A stretch of 64,000 nt of DNA from Flavobacterium fluviatile (GTDB lineage: Bacteria > Bacteroidota > Bacteroidia > Flavobacteriales > Flavobacteriaceae). The position numbers and the translations under genes were made by a program. Positions 34,359 through 43,089 of this stretch are shown piece after piece (the first letter of the stretch is position 1; the number at the start of each line of letters is the position of its first letter). The stretch covers positions 62,001 through 126,000 of the forward strand of contig NZ_JAADZW010000012.1 of assembly GCF_010645065.1 (NCBI RefSeq), read 5' to 3'. The notes beneath the pieces are model-generated. The model saw only the letters and a list, made by a program, of their open reading frames with translations, had not been told where the DNA came from and did no database searches.

Positions 34359-37106
34359 TTATCTGTTTGTATTGCTTCTTTTATCCCATTTAATATCGCT
34401 TAGCATTCCGGATTTTATTCCGATAAAGAAATTCCAGTTAGCATAGGTGCCAAGTGGTGTCCAGTTGAAAGACATTCTCCAGCTCAACAAATCTCTTTCA
34501 AATCTTAGTTGTGTGAAAGTAACTCCTTTTTGTACAAAATCGTAACCGCTCGATATTCCGCCTTTCCATTTCGGGGTGATGTCCATATTTGCAGAAACCA
34601 TGATAGAGTTCCCTGTTATCTTATTTTCTCTGTTTGTATTGGAATATGTTAATGAATAGGCCATGGTCATATCCCAGGGAAGTTTTGAATTAAAAAATTC
34701 GGTAATTACATTCTCAGATTCTTCTTCAGAAAATTGACTTTTTCTCGTGTCATTTAAGTCTGTATTTGTTCCAAATAAATCATCACTTCTTCCTCCGTTT
34801 CGCTCACTTTGTTTGTTCTCTTCCTTTTTGTCGTTCTTGTTGGAAAACGAATAGTTCAAAGTCATATTGGCGCTTGTCATTCTGAACAAGCTTCCTCCAT
34901 TATTTATATTGAAGACATTGATTTGCTGTCCCGAATTGTCAATTGCATACGGATTTAATGTCGCGGCAAAATTCACATTCATTTTATTATCAAATAATTG
35001 TGTTCCTCCACTAACGCGTACAGGTTCAAGAGCAAAAGTTGTCTTTCCGTCAGCATTAAAATTATAACTGGTGCTGAAGTTCAGGTTGTTTAAAAGCATC
35101 ACCTTCTTAGGTTCAGTTTTAGTGCTGTCCTTATCAGTTACTTTTGCTTCAAAAGTATTGCTCAAATCAAAACCTATTATATTCGAATTGGATTTGCCGG
35201 GCTGTCCATATACTCCATTTTCAAATCGGGTATAATCCTTGTAAGTTGTGCCGGTAGCATCTATAGCATAGGTATCATAATATTTTTCAAAACTTGGAGT
35301 ATAAGAATAGGAGAAAGACGGGCGCATAACGTGCCTTATAGCTTGTATTTTCTTGGTATCACCAAATTTAAAAGTACCATAGATCGTGGTTCCCAGGCTT
35401 GAACTGAAATTATATGTTCTAAAGGCATCAAAACCATTAACTGTTTTGTCCACAACTGTATTTAAGCTGTTATCATAAGATCTGTTAATCGTTTTTGTAA
35501 CCCAGGTTTCCTGGTAATTGGTAGAGGCACTGGCACTAAAATATTTAAATATTTTAAAATTGGTACTAAGAGGGATGCTGTGTTGCATTCCAATTTGTGC
35601 ATTTTCAAACATTTGAGGTTTAAAAAACAAAGAATCCGTGGTCACAAAACTGTTTTTACCGCTGACATTGTATTGTAAATTGATATTCTTGATCAACCCT
35701 TTTTTCACTCCATCTTTTCCAACAAAAGGATAAATACGATCAATGCTTCCTTGCAAAGACGGCAGGGTCATATTGATTTGTTCTGTTTGCGTATTTTGAG
35801 AATGGGTTGCCGTTAAAGCTATCCGGGCTTGTGGAATCGTATTAAAAGTTTTATTCCAGGAAATAGACGAGCTAAGTGTATTGTTTAAACTTGAACCAAT
35901 ATTAGCCTGATTAATAGATTGTTTAAAATACTTACTGCTACCCATATTCACAGAGGCTGAAAAACTGGAATTGGGATTAGACTTTGAATCTTTGGAATGG
36001 GACCATTGGATGTTGTAAATTTTTTGTTTTGAATAATCAGGATAACCTCTTTCGCTGGAAATCAAATTCTCATATCGAAAATTAACATTACCCCTATATT
36101 TGTATCTTGTGGCATAAGAAGATTCAAAACGCATGGCGTAGCTGCCATTTGTGTAATAATCCCCTAAAACAGTTAAGTCGTAATTATCGCTTAAAGCAAA
36201 ATAATAACCTCCATTTTGTAATGAAAATCCTCTGGTATTAGAATCGTTATAACTTGGTATAATGATACCAGAAACGCTTTTTTCCTGGCTCATAGGGAAA
36301 TAGGCATAAGGTAATGCCAGAGGTGTAGGTACATCTGCAATCACCATGTGCGTCAAACCTGTAATTACTTTTTTTCCCGGAACAAATTTTACCTTACTGG
36401 TCTTGAAATAATATTCAGGATTGTCAACATCGGTAGAAGTAGTAAAACGAGCGCCTTTTAAATAGTAAACTGAGTCATTTTCTTTTTTGGTAACTTCTGC
36501 CTTAATTTTAAATTCTCCCTGTTCTGTTCTTGAATTATAAATTAAGGCTTTTTTAGTTTTAAAATTAAAGCGGATTGAATCCGGCTGGACTTCATTAGAT
36601 CCTTGTTTGAAATTTGGATATTGTGTTAAAACCCCGGCAGAATCTTTTATTCTCCCGGCATATACTTCGTCCTTGTCGTAATTAAGCACTATAATGCCGG
36701 ACTTTAGTTCTATATCTTTATAATATAATTCAGCTTCATCATAAAGTGTCAGTGTTTTATTCTTTTGGTCAATTTTTTGGTAACCTTTGGCAGTACGTTT
36801 AACTATGCCGTCTAAAAAAGCTTTTTTAGGTTTGACAGTGTCAAGCTTGATTGTATCTGTTATAGTCTTCGTGGTGTCTGCAATTGCTTTATTAGTTTTA
36901 TCAGTTTGTTTTTCAGTAGGTACTGTCTTTTTTTTAGGTTTTATTTCCTGTGAATATAAATTACCGCATCCCAGAGTCAGGAAAAATGATAATAAAACGA
37001 TATTAAATAAGTTTGTATGCAATGGTTTAAATGCTATTTTTGTAAAAGTATGGCTTGTTTTTTGACATGTCAAACTTACATATAATTTTTTGGCAAAAAT
37101 AATCAA
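34359..37106 (-). CDS. lptD: LPS-assembly outer-membrane protein LptD (putative)
   Basis: Up to 915 residues. N-terminal LptA-like jellyroll (TAKGYQKIDQKNKTLTLYDEA onward) and a C-terminal beta-barrel with many aromatic-rich strands ending in FIGIKSGMLSDIKWDK. It inserts lipopolysaccharide into the outer leaflet. The start is uncertain: the ATG at 37106 places a Lys-rich stretch ahead of the signal; TTG codons at 37073 (LTCQKTSHTF) and 37022 (LHTNLFNIVLL) would give better signal peptides. Divergent from a cell-wall amidase. Confidence 0.88.
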   Translation of the reverse strand: MIIFAKKLYVSLTCQKTSHTFTKIAFKPLHTNLFNIVLLSFFLTLGCGNLYSQEIKPKKKTVPTEKQTDKTNKAIADTTKTITDTIKLDTVKPKKAFLDGIVKRTAKGYQKIDQKNKTLTLYDEAELYYKDIELKSGIIVLNYDKDEVYAGRIKDSAGVLTQYPNFKQGSNEVQPDSIRFNFKTKKALIYNSRTEQGEFKIKAEVTKKENDSVYYLKGARFTTSTDVDNPEYYFKTSKVKFVPGKKVITGLTHMVIADVPTPLALPYAYFPMSQEKSVSGIIIPSYNDSNTRGFSLQNGGYYFALSDNYDLTVLGDYYTNGSYAMRFESSYATRYKYRGNVNFRYENLISSERGYPDYSKQKIYNIQWSHSKDSKSNPNSSFSASVNMGSSKYFKQSINQANIGSSLNNTLSSSISWNKTFNTIPQARIALTATHSQNTQTEQINMTLPSLQGSIDRIYPFVGKDGVKKGLIKNINLQYNVSGKNSFVTTDSLFFKPQMFENAQIGMQHSIPLSTNFKIFKYFSASASTNYQETWVTKTINRSYDNSLNTVVDKTVNGFDAFRTYNFSSSLGTTIYGTFKFGDTKKIQAIRHVMRPSFSYSYTPSFEKYYDTYAIDATGTTYKDYTRFENGVYGQPGKSNSNIIGFDLSNTFEAKVTDKDSTKTEPKKVMLLNNLNFSTSYNFNADGKTTFALEPVRVSGGTQLFDNKMNVNFAATLNPYAIDNSGQQINVFNINNGGSLFRMTSANMTLNYSFSNKNDKKEENKQSERNGGRSDDLFGTNTDLNDTRKSQFSEEESENVITEFFNSKLPWDMTMAYSLTYSNTNRENKITGNSIMVSANMDITPKWKGGISSGYDFVQKGVTFTQLRFERDLLSWRMSFNWTPLGTYANWNFFIGIKSGMLSDIKWDKRSNTNR

Positions 37107-37154
37107 TTGTAAAAATTATAGCTTTGCATTTTATTAAAATTAACTTTTAGATTT

Positions 37155-38285
37155 ATGAACATTTTTAACAAAACTAAACTAATATTTACTTTTTTTCTAT
37201 CTATAACTTCTTTCTGTGTTTACCCGCAATCTAATGTTTTCAAAGTAACCCTGGATGCAGGACATGGTGATCATGATTTTGGTGCAGTTTATAGTGGTCG
37301 TATTGAAAAAAATATTGCTTTGGCTATTGTGCTTAAAGTTGGAAAAATATTGGAGGCCAGTCCGAATGTTCATGTTATTTATACCCGAAAAACAGATGTT
37401 TTCATTGATTTAGTTGAAAGAGCTAATATTGCCAACAGAGCGAATTCTAATATTTTTGTTTCGATACACTGTAATGCAAATAAAAACACCTCCGCAGATG
37501 GTACAGAAACTTATGTAATGGGTTTGACTAAATTAGCATCTAATCTGGAAGCAGCAAAAAAAGAGAACTCGGTTATTACTTTAGAAAAAGATTATAAACG
37601 TAAATATGAAGGATTTGATCCTAATTCTCCGGAATCTATGATAGGAATGACCTTAATGCAGGAAGAATATCTTGATAATAGTATCTCATTAGCCAGCAAA
37701 ATTGAAGATAATTTTGAGAAATTAGGAAAAAAACTTCGTCAGGGTGGTGTAAAACAAGCACCTTTTATGGTACTTCACAAAGCCTATATGCCAAGAGTTT
37801 TGGTTGAAACAGGATTTGTGTCTAATCCAACTGAAGGAGATATTTTAAATTCGGAAGCAGGACAAAATGATATTGCTGAAGCAATCGCACAGGCAATACT
37901 AAGTTATAAAAGAGAGTATTTTGGGACAGGTGCCCCTGAAGTGAATGATGTGAAACCTGCAAAAGATACATCTGTTCCTGCCAAACCTAAAACAGTTGAA
38001 ACTGCTCCAAAAATAGTGAAGGATAGTCCTAAAGGAACTTTCTTCAAGGTTCAGCTTATTGCAAGCATAAAAAAAACACCTTTAGAACCTAAAAATTTCA
38101 AAGGCTTAAAAAATATATCTATGGTTTATGAAAACAATATTTATAAATATTTTTATCAGGAAACTTCAGATTACGAAACCGCAAAAAAATATTTGCAAGA
38201 AGCTAAAAGTAAAGGATATGGTGCTTCTTTTTTGGTCGCAACTAAAAACGGTGAAAAAATCAGTATTCAGGACGCTATCAAATAA
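37155..38285 (+). CDS. N-acetylmuramoyl-L-alanine amidase with C-terminal SPOR-like domain
   Basis: 376 residues with a signal peptide (cut near CVYPQ). Amidase_3 domain (about 29-245): zinc ligands His37 (DAGHGDHD), Glu51 (RIEKNIAL) and His105 (SIHCNAN), catalytic Glu218 (LVETGF). A Pro/Lys/Thr linker (about 258-292) leads to a C-terminal segment (about 295-370) resembling a SPOR septal peptidoglycan-binding domain. It cleaves the amide between muramic acid and the stem peptide during cell separation. The next gene, an MCE protein, follows closely. Confidence 0.92.
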   Translation: MNIFNKTKLIFTFFLSITSFCVYPQSNVFKVTLDAGHGDHDFGAVYSGRIEKNIALAIVLKVGKILEASPNVHVIYTRKTDVFIDLVERANIANRANSNIFVSIHCNANKNTSADGTETYVMGLTKLASNLEAAKKENSVITLEKDYKRKYEGFDPNSPESMIGMTLMQEEYLDNSISLASKIEDNFEKLGKKLRQGGVKQAPFMVLHKAYMPRVLVETGFVSNPTEGDILNSEAGQNDIAEAIAQAILSYKREYFGTGAPEVNDVKPAKDTSVPAKPKTVETAPKIVKDSPKGTFFKVQLIASIKKTPLEPKNFKGLKNISMVYENNIYKYFYQETSDYETAKKYLQEAKSKGYGASFLVATKNGEKISIQDAIK

Positions 38286-38335
38286 TACTGGTAAGTTCGA
38301 ATATTTATATTAATTTTGTACAAACACTTACAATT

Positions 38336-39301
38336 TTGAAACTAACAAGAGAAATTAAAACGGCTATTTTAGTCATTGCGTCAATTTTATTATTTATTTG
38401 GGGCTATAGTTTTTTAAAAGGCAGAGACCTTTTTACAAATTACAAAACATTATATGTAGAATATGATAATGTTGAGGATTTGGCACAGTCAGCTCCCGTA
38501 ACCCTAAACGGACTTGGGATTGGTAAAGTAAATAAAATTACAATTAATGAAACAACTGGTAAATTAATGGTTGAACTTCAGTTGAAAACTGATTTTCCAA
38601 TCTCTAAAACCAGTAAAGCTTCATTGTATTCGCCAAGTTTGATAGGAGGGAAGCAAATTAAAATTATTCCAAATTTAGCTGACAAAACTCCTGCAGAAGA
38701 TGGGCAGATTCTTGAATCGACAGTTGAGTTAGGATTAACAGAATCTTTAGGAGGTAAAATTGAGCCTATTCAGCAAAAATTAGACCTTATGCTTGCTAAT
38801 ATTAATACGCTGGTTTCCGGATTGAATAATGTTTTGGATAAAAAGGGCCAGGAAGATCTAAAAAAATCATTATCAGAATTGAGCCAGACTATGGAGCAGT
38901 TTCACAGAGCTTCCGGAAGTCTGAATTCTATTTTAGACAGTAATAAAGCACAGATTAATGGAATTGTGACAAATTTTAATAAAATGTCAACCAATTTTAA
39001 TAAAATATCAGATTCTTTAAACAAGGCCGATTTAGGCAAAACGGTCAGGAATTTAAACCAGACATTATCAAAAGTGGATGGAATTATGAGTAATTTAAAC
39101 TCAGGTAAAGGAACTGCCGGGAAATTGCTAAATGATGATGCCTTGTATAATAATTTGTCTAAAACTTCAAAAGAGTTAGAGTTGTTGTTGCAGGATGTGC
39201 GTCTTAATCCAACACGTTACGTAAATGTTTCTGTTTTTGGAAAGAAAAACAAACCGTATGTAGCTCCAAAAGAAGAGGAAAATCCGACGACTAAAAAATA
39301 A
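38336..39301 (+). CDS. MCE-family (MlaD-like) lipid transport protein, TTG start
   Basis: 321 residues starting with TTG at 38336. N-terminal membrane anchor (about 9-27), the MCE domain (about 35-115; YDNVEDLAQSAPVTLNGLGIGKV) and a C-terminal helical region with coiled-coil character (about 150-290). MCE proteins hold phospholipids in the periplasm as part of Mla-type ABC importers. The partner permease and ATPase are not in this window. It lies 50 bp after the amidase gene and 5 bp before the Fe-S gene. Confidence 0.92.
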   Translation: MKLTREIKTAILVIASILLFIWGYSFLKGRDLFTNYKTLYVEYDNVEDLAQSAPVTLNGLGIGKVNKITINETTGKLMVELQLKTDFPISKTSKASLYSPSLIGGKQIKIIPNLADKTPAEDGQILESTVELGLTESLGGKIEPIQQKLDLMLANINTLVSGLNNVLDKKGQEDLKKSLSELSQTMEQFHRASGSLNSILDSNKAQINGIVTNFNKMSTNFNKISDSLNKADLGKTVRNLNQTLSKVDGIMSNLNSGKGTAGKLLNDDALYNNLSKTSKELELLLQDVRLNPTRYVNVSVFGKKNKPYVAPKEEENPTTKK

Positions 39302-39306
39302 GAGCA

Positions 39307-40638
39307 ATGAGCTATCTTGATAATATTTTATTTGCTATAATACTAATAGCCGGTTTTGGTTTTTTTGCTTCAGGAGTAAAAAAAATCATCCGAAATATCA
39401 ATTTAGGTGTTGACATAGACAGAAAAGATAATCCTAAAGCTCGTTGGGCAAACATGGCTCTGATTGCTCTGGGGCAATCAAAAATGGTTAAACGTCCTAT
39501 TGCAGGTGTACTTCATATTTTTGTATATGTAGGTTTTATAATTATCAATATCGAATTACTTGAAATTATTATTGATGGATTATTCGGAACACATAGAATT
39601 TTTGCACCTTATCTAGGAGGAGTTTATGATGTTTTAATAGCTTCTTTTGAAATATTAGCGATACTTGTAATCTTTTCTGTAACGGTTTTCTGGATTAGAA
39701 GAAATCTTATTAGGCTGAAACGTTTTATACATTCGGATTTAACCGGGTTTCCTAAAAGTGATGCAAATTACATTTTGTATTTTGAAACCATTCTGATGAT
39801 TTTGTTTTTATTGATGAATGCTGCAGATCTGCATTTGCAAAATGTTCCGGGAGGAGTTTTTCATAAAGCAGGAAGTTTTCCCGTAAGTCAGTTTATAGCG
39901 CCGATTTTCAACGGAATGTCAAATGAACGGGTTGTGGTTTTATTTGAAGTTTTCTGGTGGCTGCACATTGTTGGGATTTTGTGTTTCATGAATTATTTAT
40001 ACTTTTCAAAACACCTCCATATTATTTTAGCATTTCCAAATGCTTATTTTGCCGATTTGAAACCAAAAGGGCAATTTGATAATCTGGCATCAGTTACTAA
40101 AGAAGTGAAATTGATGATGGATCCAAATGCTGATCCTTTTGCTGCTGCTCCTGTAGATGAAAATGCTGTTCCTGCAAAATTTGGTGCAAGCGATGTACAG
40201 GATTTAAACTGGGTTCAATTATTAAATGCTTATACCTGTACAGAATGTGGGCGTTGTACCTCTGCATGTCCGGCAAATCAAACGGGTAAGAAATTGTCTC
40301 CCCGTAAGATTATGATGGATACCAGAGATCGCTTACAGGAAGTCGGTAAGAATATTGATGCCAACAAAGGGGTTTTTGTTCCTGATGATAAAACATTATT
40401 GAATGATTATATTACGCCAGAAGAGTTGTGGGCTTGCACGTCTTGTAATGCCTGCGTAGAAGAATGTCCGGTAAATATAAATCCGCTGTCTATTATTATG
40501 GATATGCGCCGTTATTTGGTAATGGAGCAAAGTGCTGCACCAATGTCACTTAATGCAATGATGACTAATATTGAAAACAATGGTGCACCCTGGCAATATA
40601 GCCAGCAAGACCGATTGAACTGGAAAAACGAGAGCTAG
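39307..40638 (+). CDS. Membrane (Fe-S)-binding oxidoreductase subunit (HdrD/GlpC-like)
   Basis: 443 residues. The N-terminal half has about five or six membrane helices (about 5-22, 70-95, 105-125, 155-175, 215-235), like a NarI/cytochrome b-type anchor. A ferredoxin-like module follows with two 4Fe-4S motifs: CTECGRCTSACP (311-322) and CTSCNACVEECP (377-388). It probably passes electrons between the quinone pool and a soluble partner, the next gene. No lactate (LutB/C) or glycerol-3-phosphate partners are visible. It starts 5 bp after the MCE gene. Confidence 0.88.
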   Translation: MSYLDNILFAIILIAGFGFFASGVKKIIRNINLGVDIDRKDNPKARWANMALIALGQSKMVKRPIAGVLHIFVYVGFIIINIELLEIIIDGLFGTHRIFAPYLGGVYDVLIASFEILAILVIFSVTVFWIRRNLIRLKRFIHSDLTGFPKSDANYILYFETILMILFLLMNAADLHLQNVPGGVFHKAGSFPVSQFIAPIFNGMSNERVVVLFEVFWWLHIVGILCFMNYLYFSKHLHIILAFPNAYFADLKPKGQFDNLASVTKEVKLMMDPNADPFAAAPVDENAVPAKFGASDVQDLNWVQLLNAYTCTECGRCTSACPANQTGKKLSPRKIMMDTRDRLQEVGKNIDANKGVFVPDDKTLLNDYITPEELWACTSCNACVEECPVNINPLSIIMDMRRYLVMEQSAAPMSLNAMMTNIENNGAPWQYSQQDRLNWKNES

Positions 40639-40709
40639 AATTATAGTTAGTAGGTTATTTTTAGGATTAGCCGAATTTAAAATATCGATTAATAAATCAA
40701 CAAAATAAG

Positions 40710-41501
40710 ATGTCAGAAAGTTTAGTAGTACCAACAATGGCAGAGATGCTGGCCGAAGGAAAACAGCCTGAAGTGTTGTTTTGGGTTGGTTGTGCAGGAA
40801 GTTTTGATGATAGGGCAAAAAAAATCACAAAGGCGTTTGTGCGAATTTTAAATCGTACAAACGTTTCTTTTGCAGTATTGGGTACTGAGGAAAGCTGTAC
40901 CGGAGATCCTGCAAAAAGAGCCGGAAATGAGTTTTTGTTTCAGATGCAGGCTATGATGAATATCGAGATTTTAAATGCATACGAAGCTAAAAAGATAGTT
41001 ACTGCCTGTCCGCATTGTTTTAATACTTTAAAAAACGAGTATCCCGAATTAGGAGGGAATTACGAAGTTATTCACCATACGGAATTTTTGAAATCATTAA
41101 TTGACGATGGAAGACTTACTGTAGAAGGAGGTCAGTTTAAAGGTAAAAAAATTACTTTCCATGATCCGTGTTATTTAGGAAGAGCGAATAAAGTTTACGA
41201 AGCACCTAGAGATTTGATTCAGAAACTGGATGTTGAATTAGTTGAAATGAAGCGTTCAAAAGCTAACGGATTGTGTTGTGGAGCGGGTGGGGCGCAGATG
41301 TTTAAAGATGCTGAGCCCGGAAATAAGGAAGTGAATATCGAAAGAACCGAAGATGCGCTTGAAACCCAACCGGATATTATTGCAGCTGGTTGTCCGTTCT
41401 GTAATACCATGCTGACTGACGGCATCAAAAACAAAGAAAAAGAAGGGCAGGTAAAAGTAATGGATGTTGCAGAGTTAATTGCAAATGCGCAGGATTTGTA
41501 A
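40710..41501 (+). CDS. CCG-domain (Fe-S) oxidoreductase subunit (HdrB/LutA-like)
   Basis: 263 residues with two cysteine-rich CCG domains: VGCAGSFDD (about 27-35), CPHCFNTLKNEYP, HDPCYLGRANKVYEAPR, the paired-Cys motif LCCGAGGAQMF and CPFCNTML. Such domains bind an unusual 4Fe-4S cluster and do disulfide or heterodisulfide redox chemistry in HdrB and LutA. Paired with the membrane Fe-S subunit 71 bp upstream. The physiological substrate is unknown. Confidence 0.88.
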   Translation: MSESLVVPTMAEMLAEGKQPEVLFWVGCAGSFDDRAKKITKAFVRILNRTNVSFAVLGTEESCTGDPAKRAGNEFLFQMQAMMNIEILNAYEAKKIVTACPHCFNTLKNEYPELGGNYEVIHHTEFLKSLIDDGRLTVEGGQFKGKKITFHDPCYLGRANKVYEAPRDLIQKLDVELVEMKRSKANGLCCGAGGAQMFKDAEPGNKEVNIERTEDALETQPDIIAAGCPFCNTMLTDGIKNKEKEGQVKVMDVAELIANAQDL

Positions 41502-41602
41502 TCCAGGGCTTAAAGTAACTAAGTAGTAAAGGCTCAAAGTTTTTAACTTGAAACATTAAACCTGAAACTGAAATAAAAAACAAATAAAAACAAAATTTAA
41601 AG

Positions 41603-42085
41603 ATGTATATACCTTTTGAAAATTTGCCAGGTGAATCCAGAGTCTGGATTTATCAATCGAACAGAAAATTTTCTGAGGAAGAATTTTCTGAAATCGAAAC
41701 TGATTTAAAAGCATTTGTAGAAGGATGGGCAGCTCACGGAACAAGCCTTGAAGCTTCATTTTTGCTAAAATATAACCGTTTTATTATATTGGCTGTTAAT
41801 CAGGAAATTCAGGCGGCTACAGGTTGCTCGATTGATAGTTCTGTAGAATTTATTCAGGGTTTAGAGAAAAAGTATAATGTCGATTTATTAGATAAAATGA
41901 ATGTGACTTTCAAACTTGGTGAACATATTGCACACAAACCATTAATTGATTTTAAGAAAATGGTAAAAGATAAATCAGTTTCTGAGAATACAATTGTTTT
42001 CAATAATTTGGTAAACAATATCGAAGAATTTAATGAATCCTGGGAAGTTCCTGCGGCTGATAGCTGGCATAGCAGATTTTTCTAA
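41603..42085 (+). CDS. Conserved Bacteroidota protein of unknown function
   Basis: 160 residues; no signal peptide or membrane helix. Starts MYIPFENLPGESRVWIYQSN and ends AADSWHSRFF. Close relatives are often labelled ABC transporter ATPase in databases (from memory), but no Walker A, Walker B or signature motif is present, so that label is not supported. Conserved-looking elements are SRVWIYQSNR, LEASFLLKYNRF and CSIDSSVEF. It follows the two Fe-S oxidoreductase genes in the same direction and may act with them. Confidence 0.8.
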   Translation: MYIPFENLPGESRVWIYQSNRKFSEEEFSEIETDLKAFVEGWAAHGTSLEASFLLKYNRFIILAVNQEIQAATGCSIDSSVEFIQGLEKKYNVDLLDKMNVTFKLGEHIAHKPLIDFKKMVKDKSVSENTIVFNNLVNNIEEFNESWEVPAADSWHSRFF

Positions 42086-42171
42086 GAGAAATTTATAGTA
42101 TATTTGAGAGGCATGAAATTTAGGTTTTGTGCCTTTTTGGTTTTTAATTGTTTTAAATTTCAGGTTTAAGG

Positions 42172-42318
42172 TTTCGCCAAAATTTGTCATTCCGAGGAAC
42201 GAGGAATCGCACTGGAGAATCGACAAAGATTGACGACTCGCTTTGCGGGATTAGTTGTGAAGATTTCTCGTTCCGTGGAATCATAAACTAATATGAAACT
42301 TTGACAAAGTTCGCGAAA
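42172..42318. repeat. MITE-like palindromic intergenic element
   Basis: Nested inverted repeats of about 147 bp. Inner arms: 42189-42208 and 42262-42281 (17 of 20 positions match; core GGAACGAG). Outer arms: 42172-42189 (TTTCGC...TTTGTCA) and 42301-42318, matching apart from a one-base gap and two changes. The element has no ORF and fills most of the 298-bp gap. The GTCATTCCGAGGAACGAGGAATC-type motif resembles interspersed repeats known in Bacteroidota genomes (recalled, not searched). Confidence 0.6.
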
Positions 42319-42383
42319 TAAAGAAATATCAATTTACACATTAATAAAACCTAGTTATAAACAAACAGCTAATAGTATTAATA

Positions 42384-42830
42384 ATGATAAACTCTGATCA
42401 AAATTTTAGATGGCAGAAGGTTAAAAATGGATTATTACATTTTGCGATTGTAAACTTACATATTCAAAAGAATGAAAAGAGAAATGAAATCATAGAAGAT
42501 TATTCGGGTTATAAATATTCTAGCGATTTGATGGATGTCAGGCATGAAGGTTTCAATACTTTGAAAACCGGGCTGAGAAATGGACTTGAATTTGCGCTTT
42601 CACATAGTTCCGATTTCTGGACTATTAGGATAAACGGTTTTTGTACATCATATATTGATACAAATGCAACAATTCTAGGTTATACCGGTATTTTGGCTTT
42701 TATAAAAGAAACAAATATTATAATGAGTAATCTTAAGGAAGTTGAAAATTTTGTCTTTACAAGCAGGAACGATGACCTCATAAATAAAATTCCAAACTTT
42801 AATGAATTGATTTTTACTTGTGATGTTTAA
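42384..42830 (+). CDS. Hypothetical protein
   Basis: 148 residues with no signal peptide or membrane helix: MINSDQNFRWQKVKNGLLHF at the start, a conserved-looking SSDLMDVRHEGFNTLKTGLR segment, and a C-terminal half with predicted alternating strands. I recognise no family. It sits alone between the MITE-like element and the structured repeat at 42878, a typical accessory position. Confidence 0.6.
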   Translation: MINSDQNFRWQKVKNGLLHFAIVNLHIQKNEKRNEIIEDYSGYKYSSDLMDVRHEGFNTLKTGLRNGLEFALSHSSDFWTIRINGFCTSYIDTNATILGYTGILAFIKETNIIMSNLKEVENFVFTSRNDDLINKIPNFNELIFTCDV

Positions 42831-42877
42831 AATTAAAGTATTAAATAAAATGTTCTTCTGAAAACAAAAGATCTAAT

Positions 42878-42956
42878 TTAGCCCCGATGGGAGCGTTATC
42901 CTTTTTGCTGCTTCTTTAGCAGTGAAAAGATATAGTGGACAGCGGGATTACTGGTC
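42878..42956 (+). ncRNA. Structured intergenic repeat, copy 1 (possible Flavo-1 type RNA)
   Basis: The core stem CTTTTTGCTGC (42901-42911) pairs fully with GCAGTGAAAAG (42919-42929) using two G-U pairs, 7-nt loop. It is flanked by GAGCGTTATC and ATATAGTGGA, with an outer CCCCG/CGGG pairing. The copy at 55901-55987 keeps the flanks and stem position but changes the stem bases. The layout fits my memory of the Flavo-1 motif; only a covariance search could confirm this. Strand is provisional. Confidence 0.45.
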
Positions 42957-43089
42957 TTTTATGCAGATATTGTACTGCTTCAAAAAATATTTATCAACTA
43001 CAATTAATCTAATTTTGTCAAAAATCTAACAGTTTAAAAGCCCGATTAAACATCATTTTTGAGTATTTTCGTAGAATTAAATTTAATAC

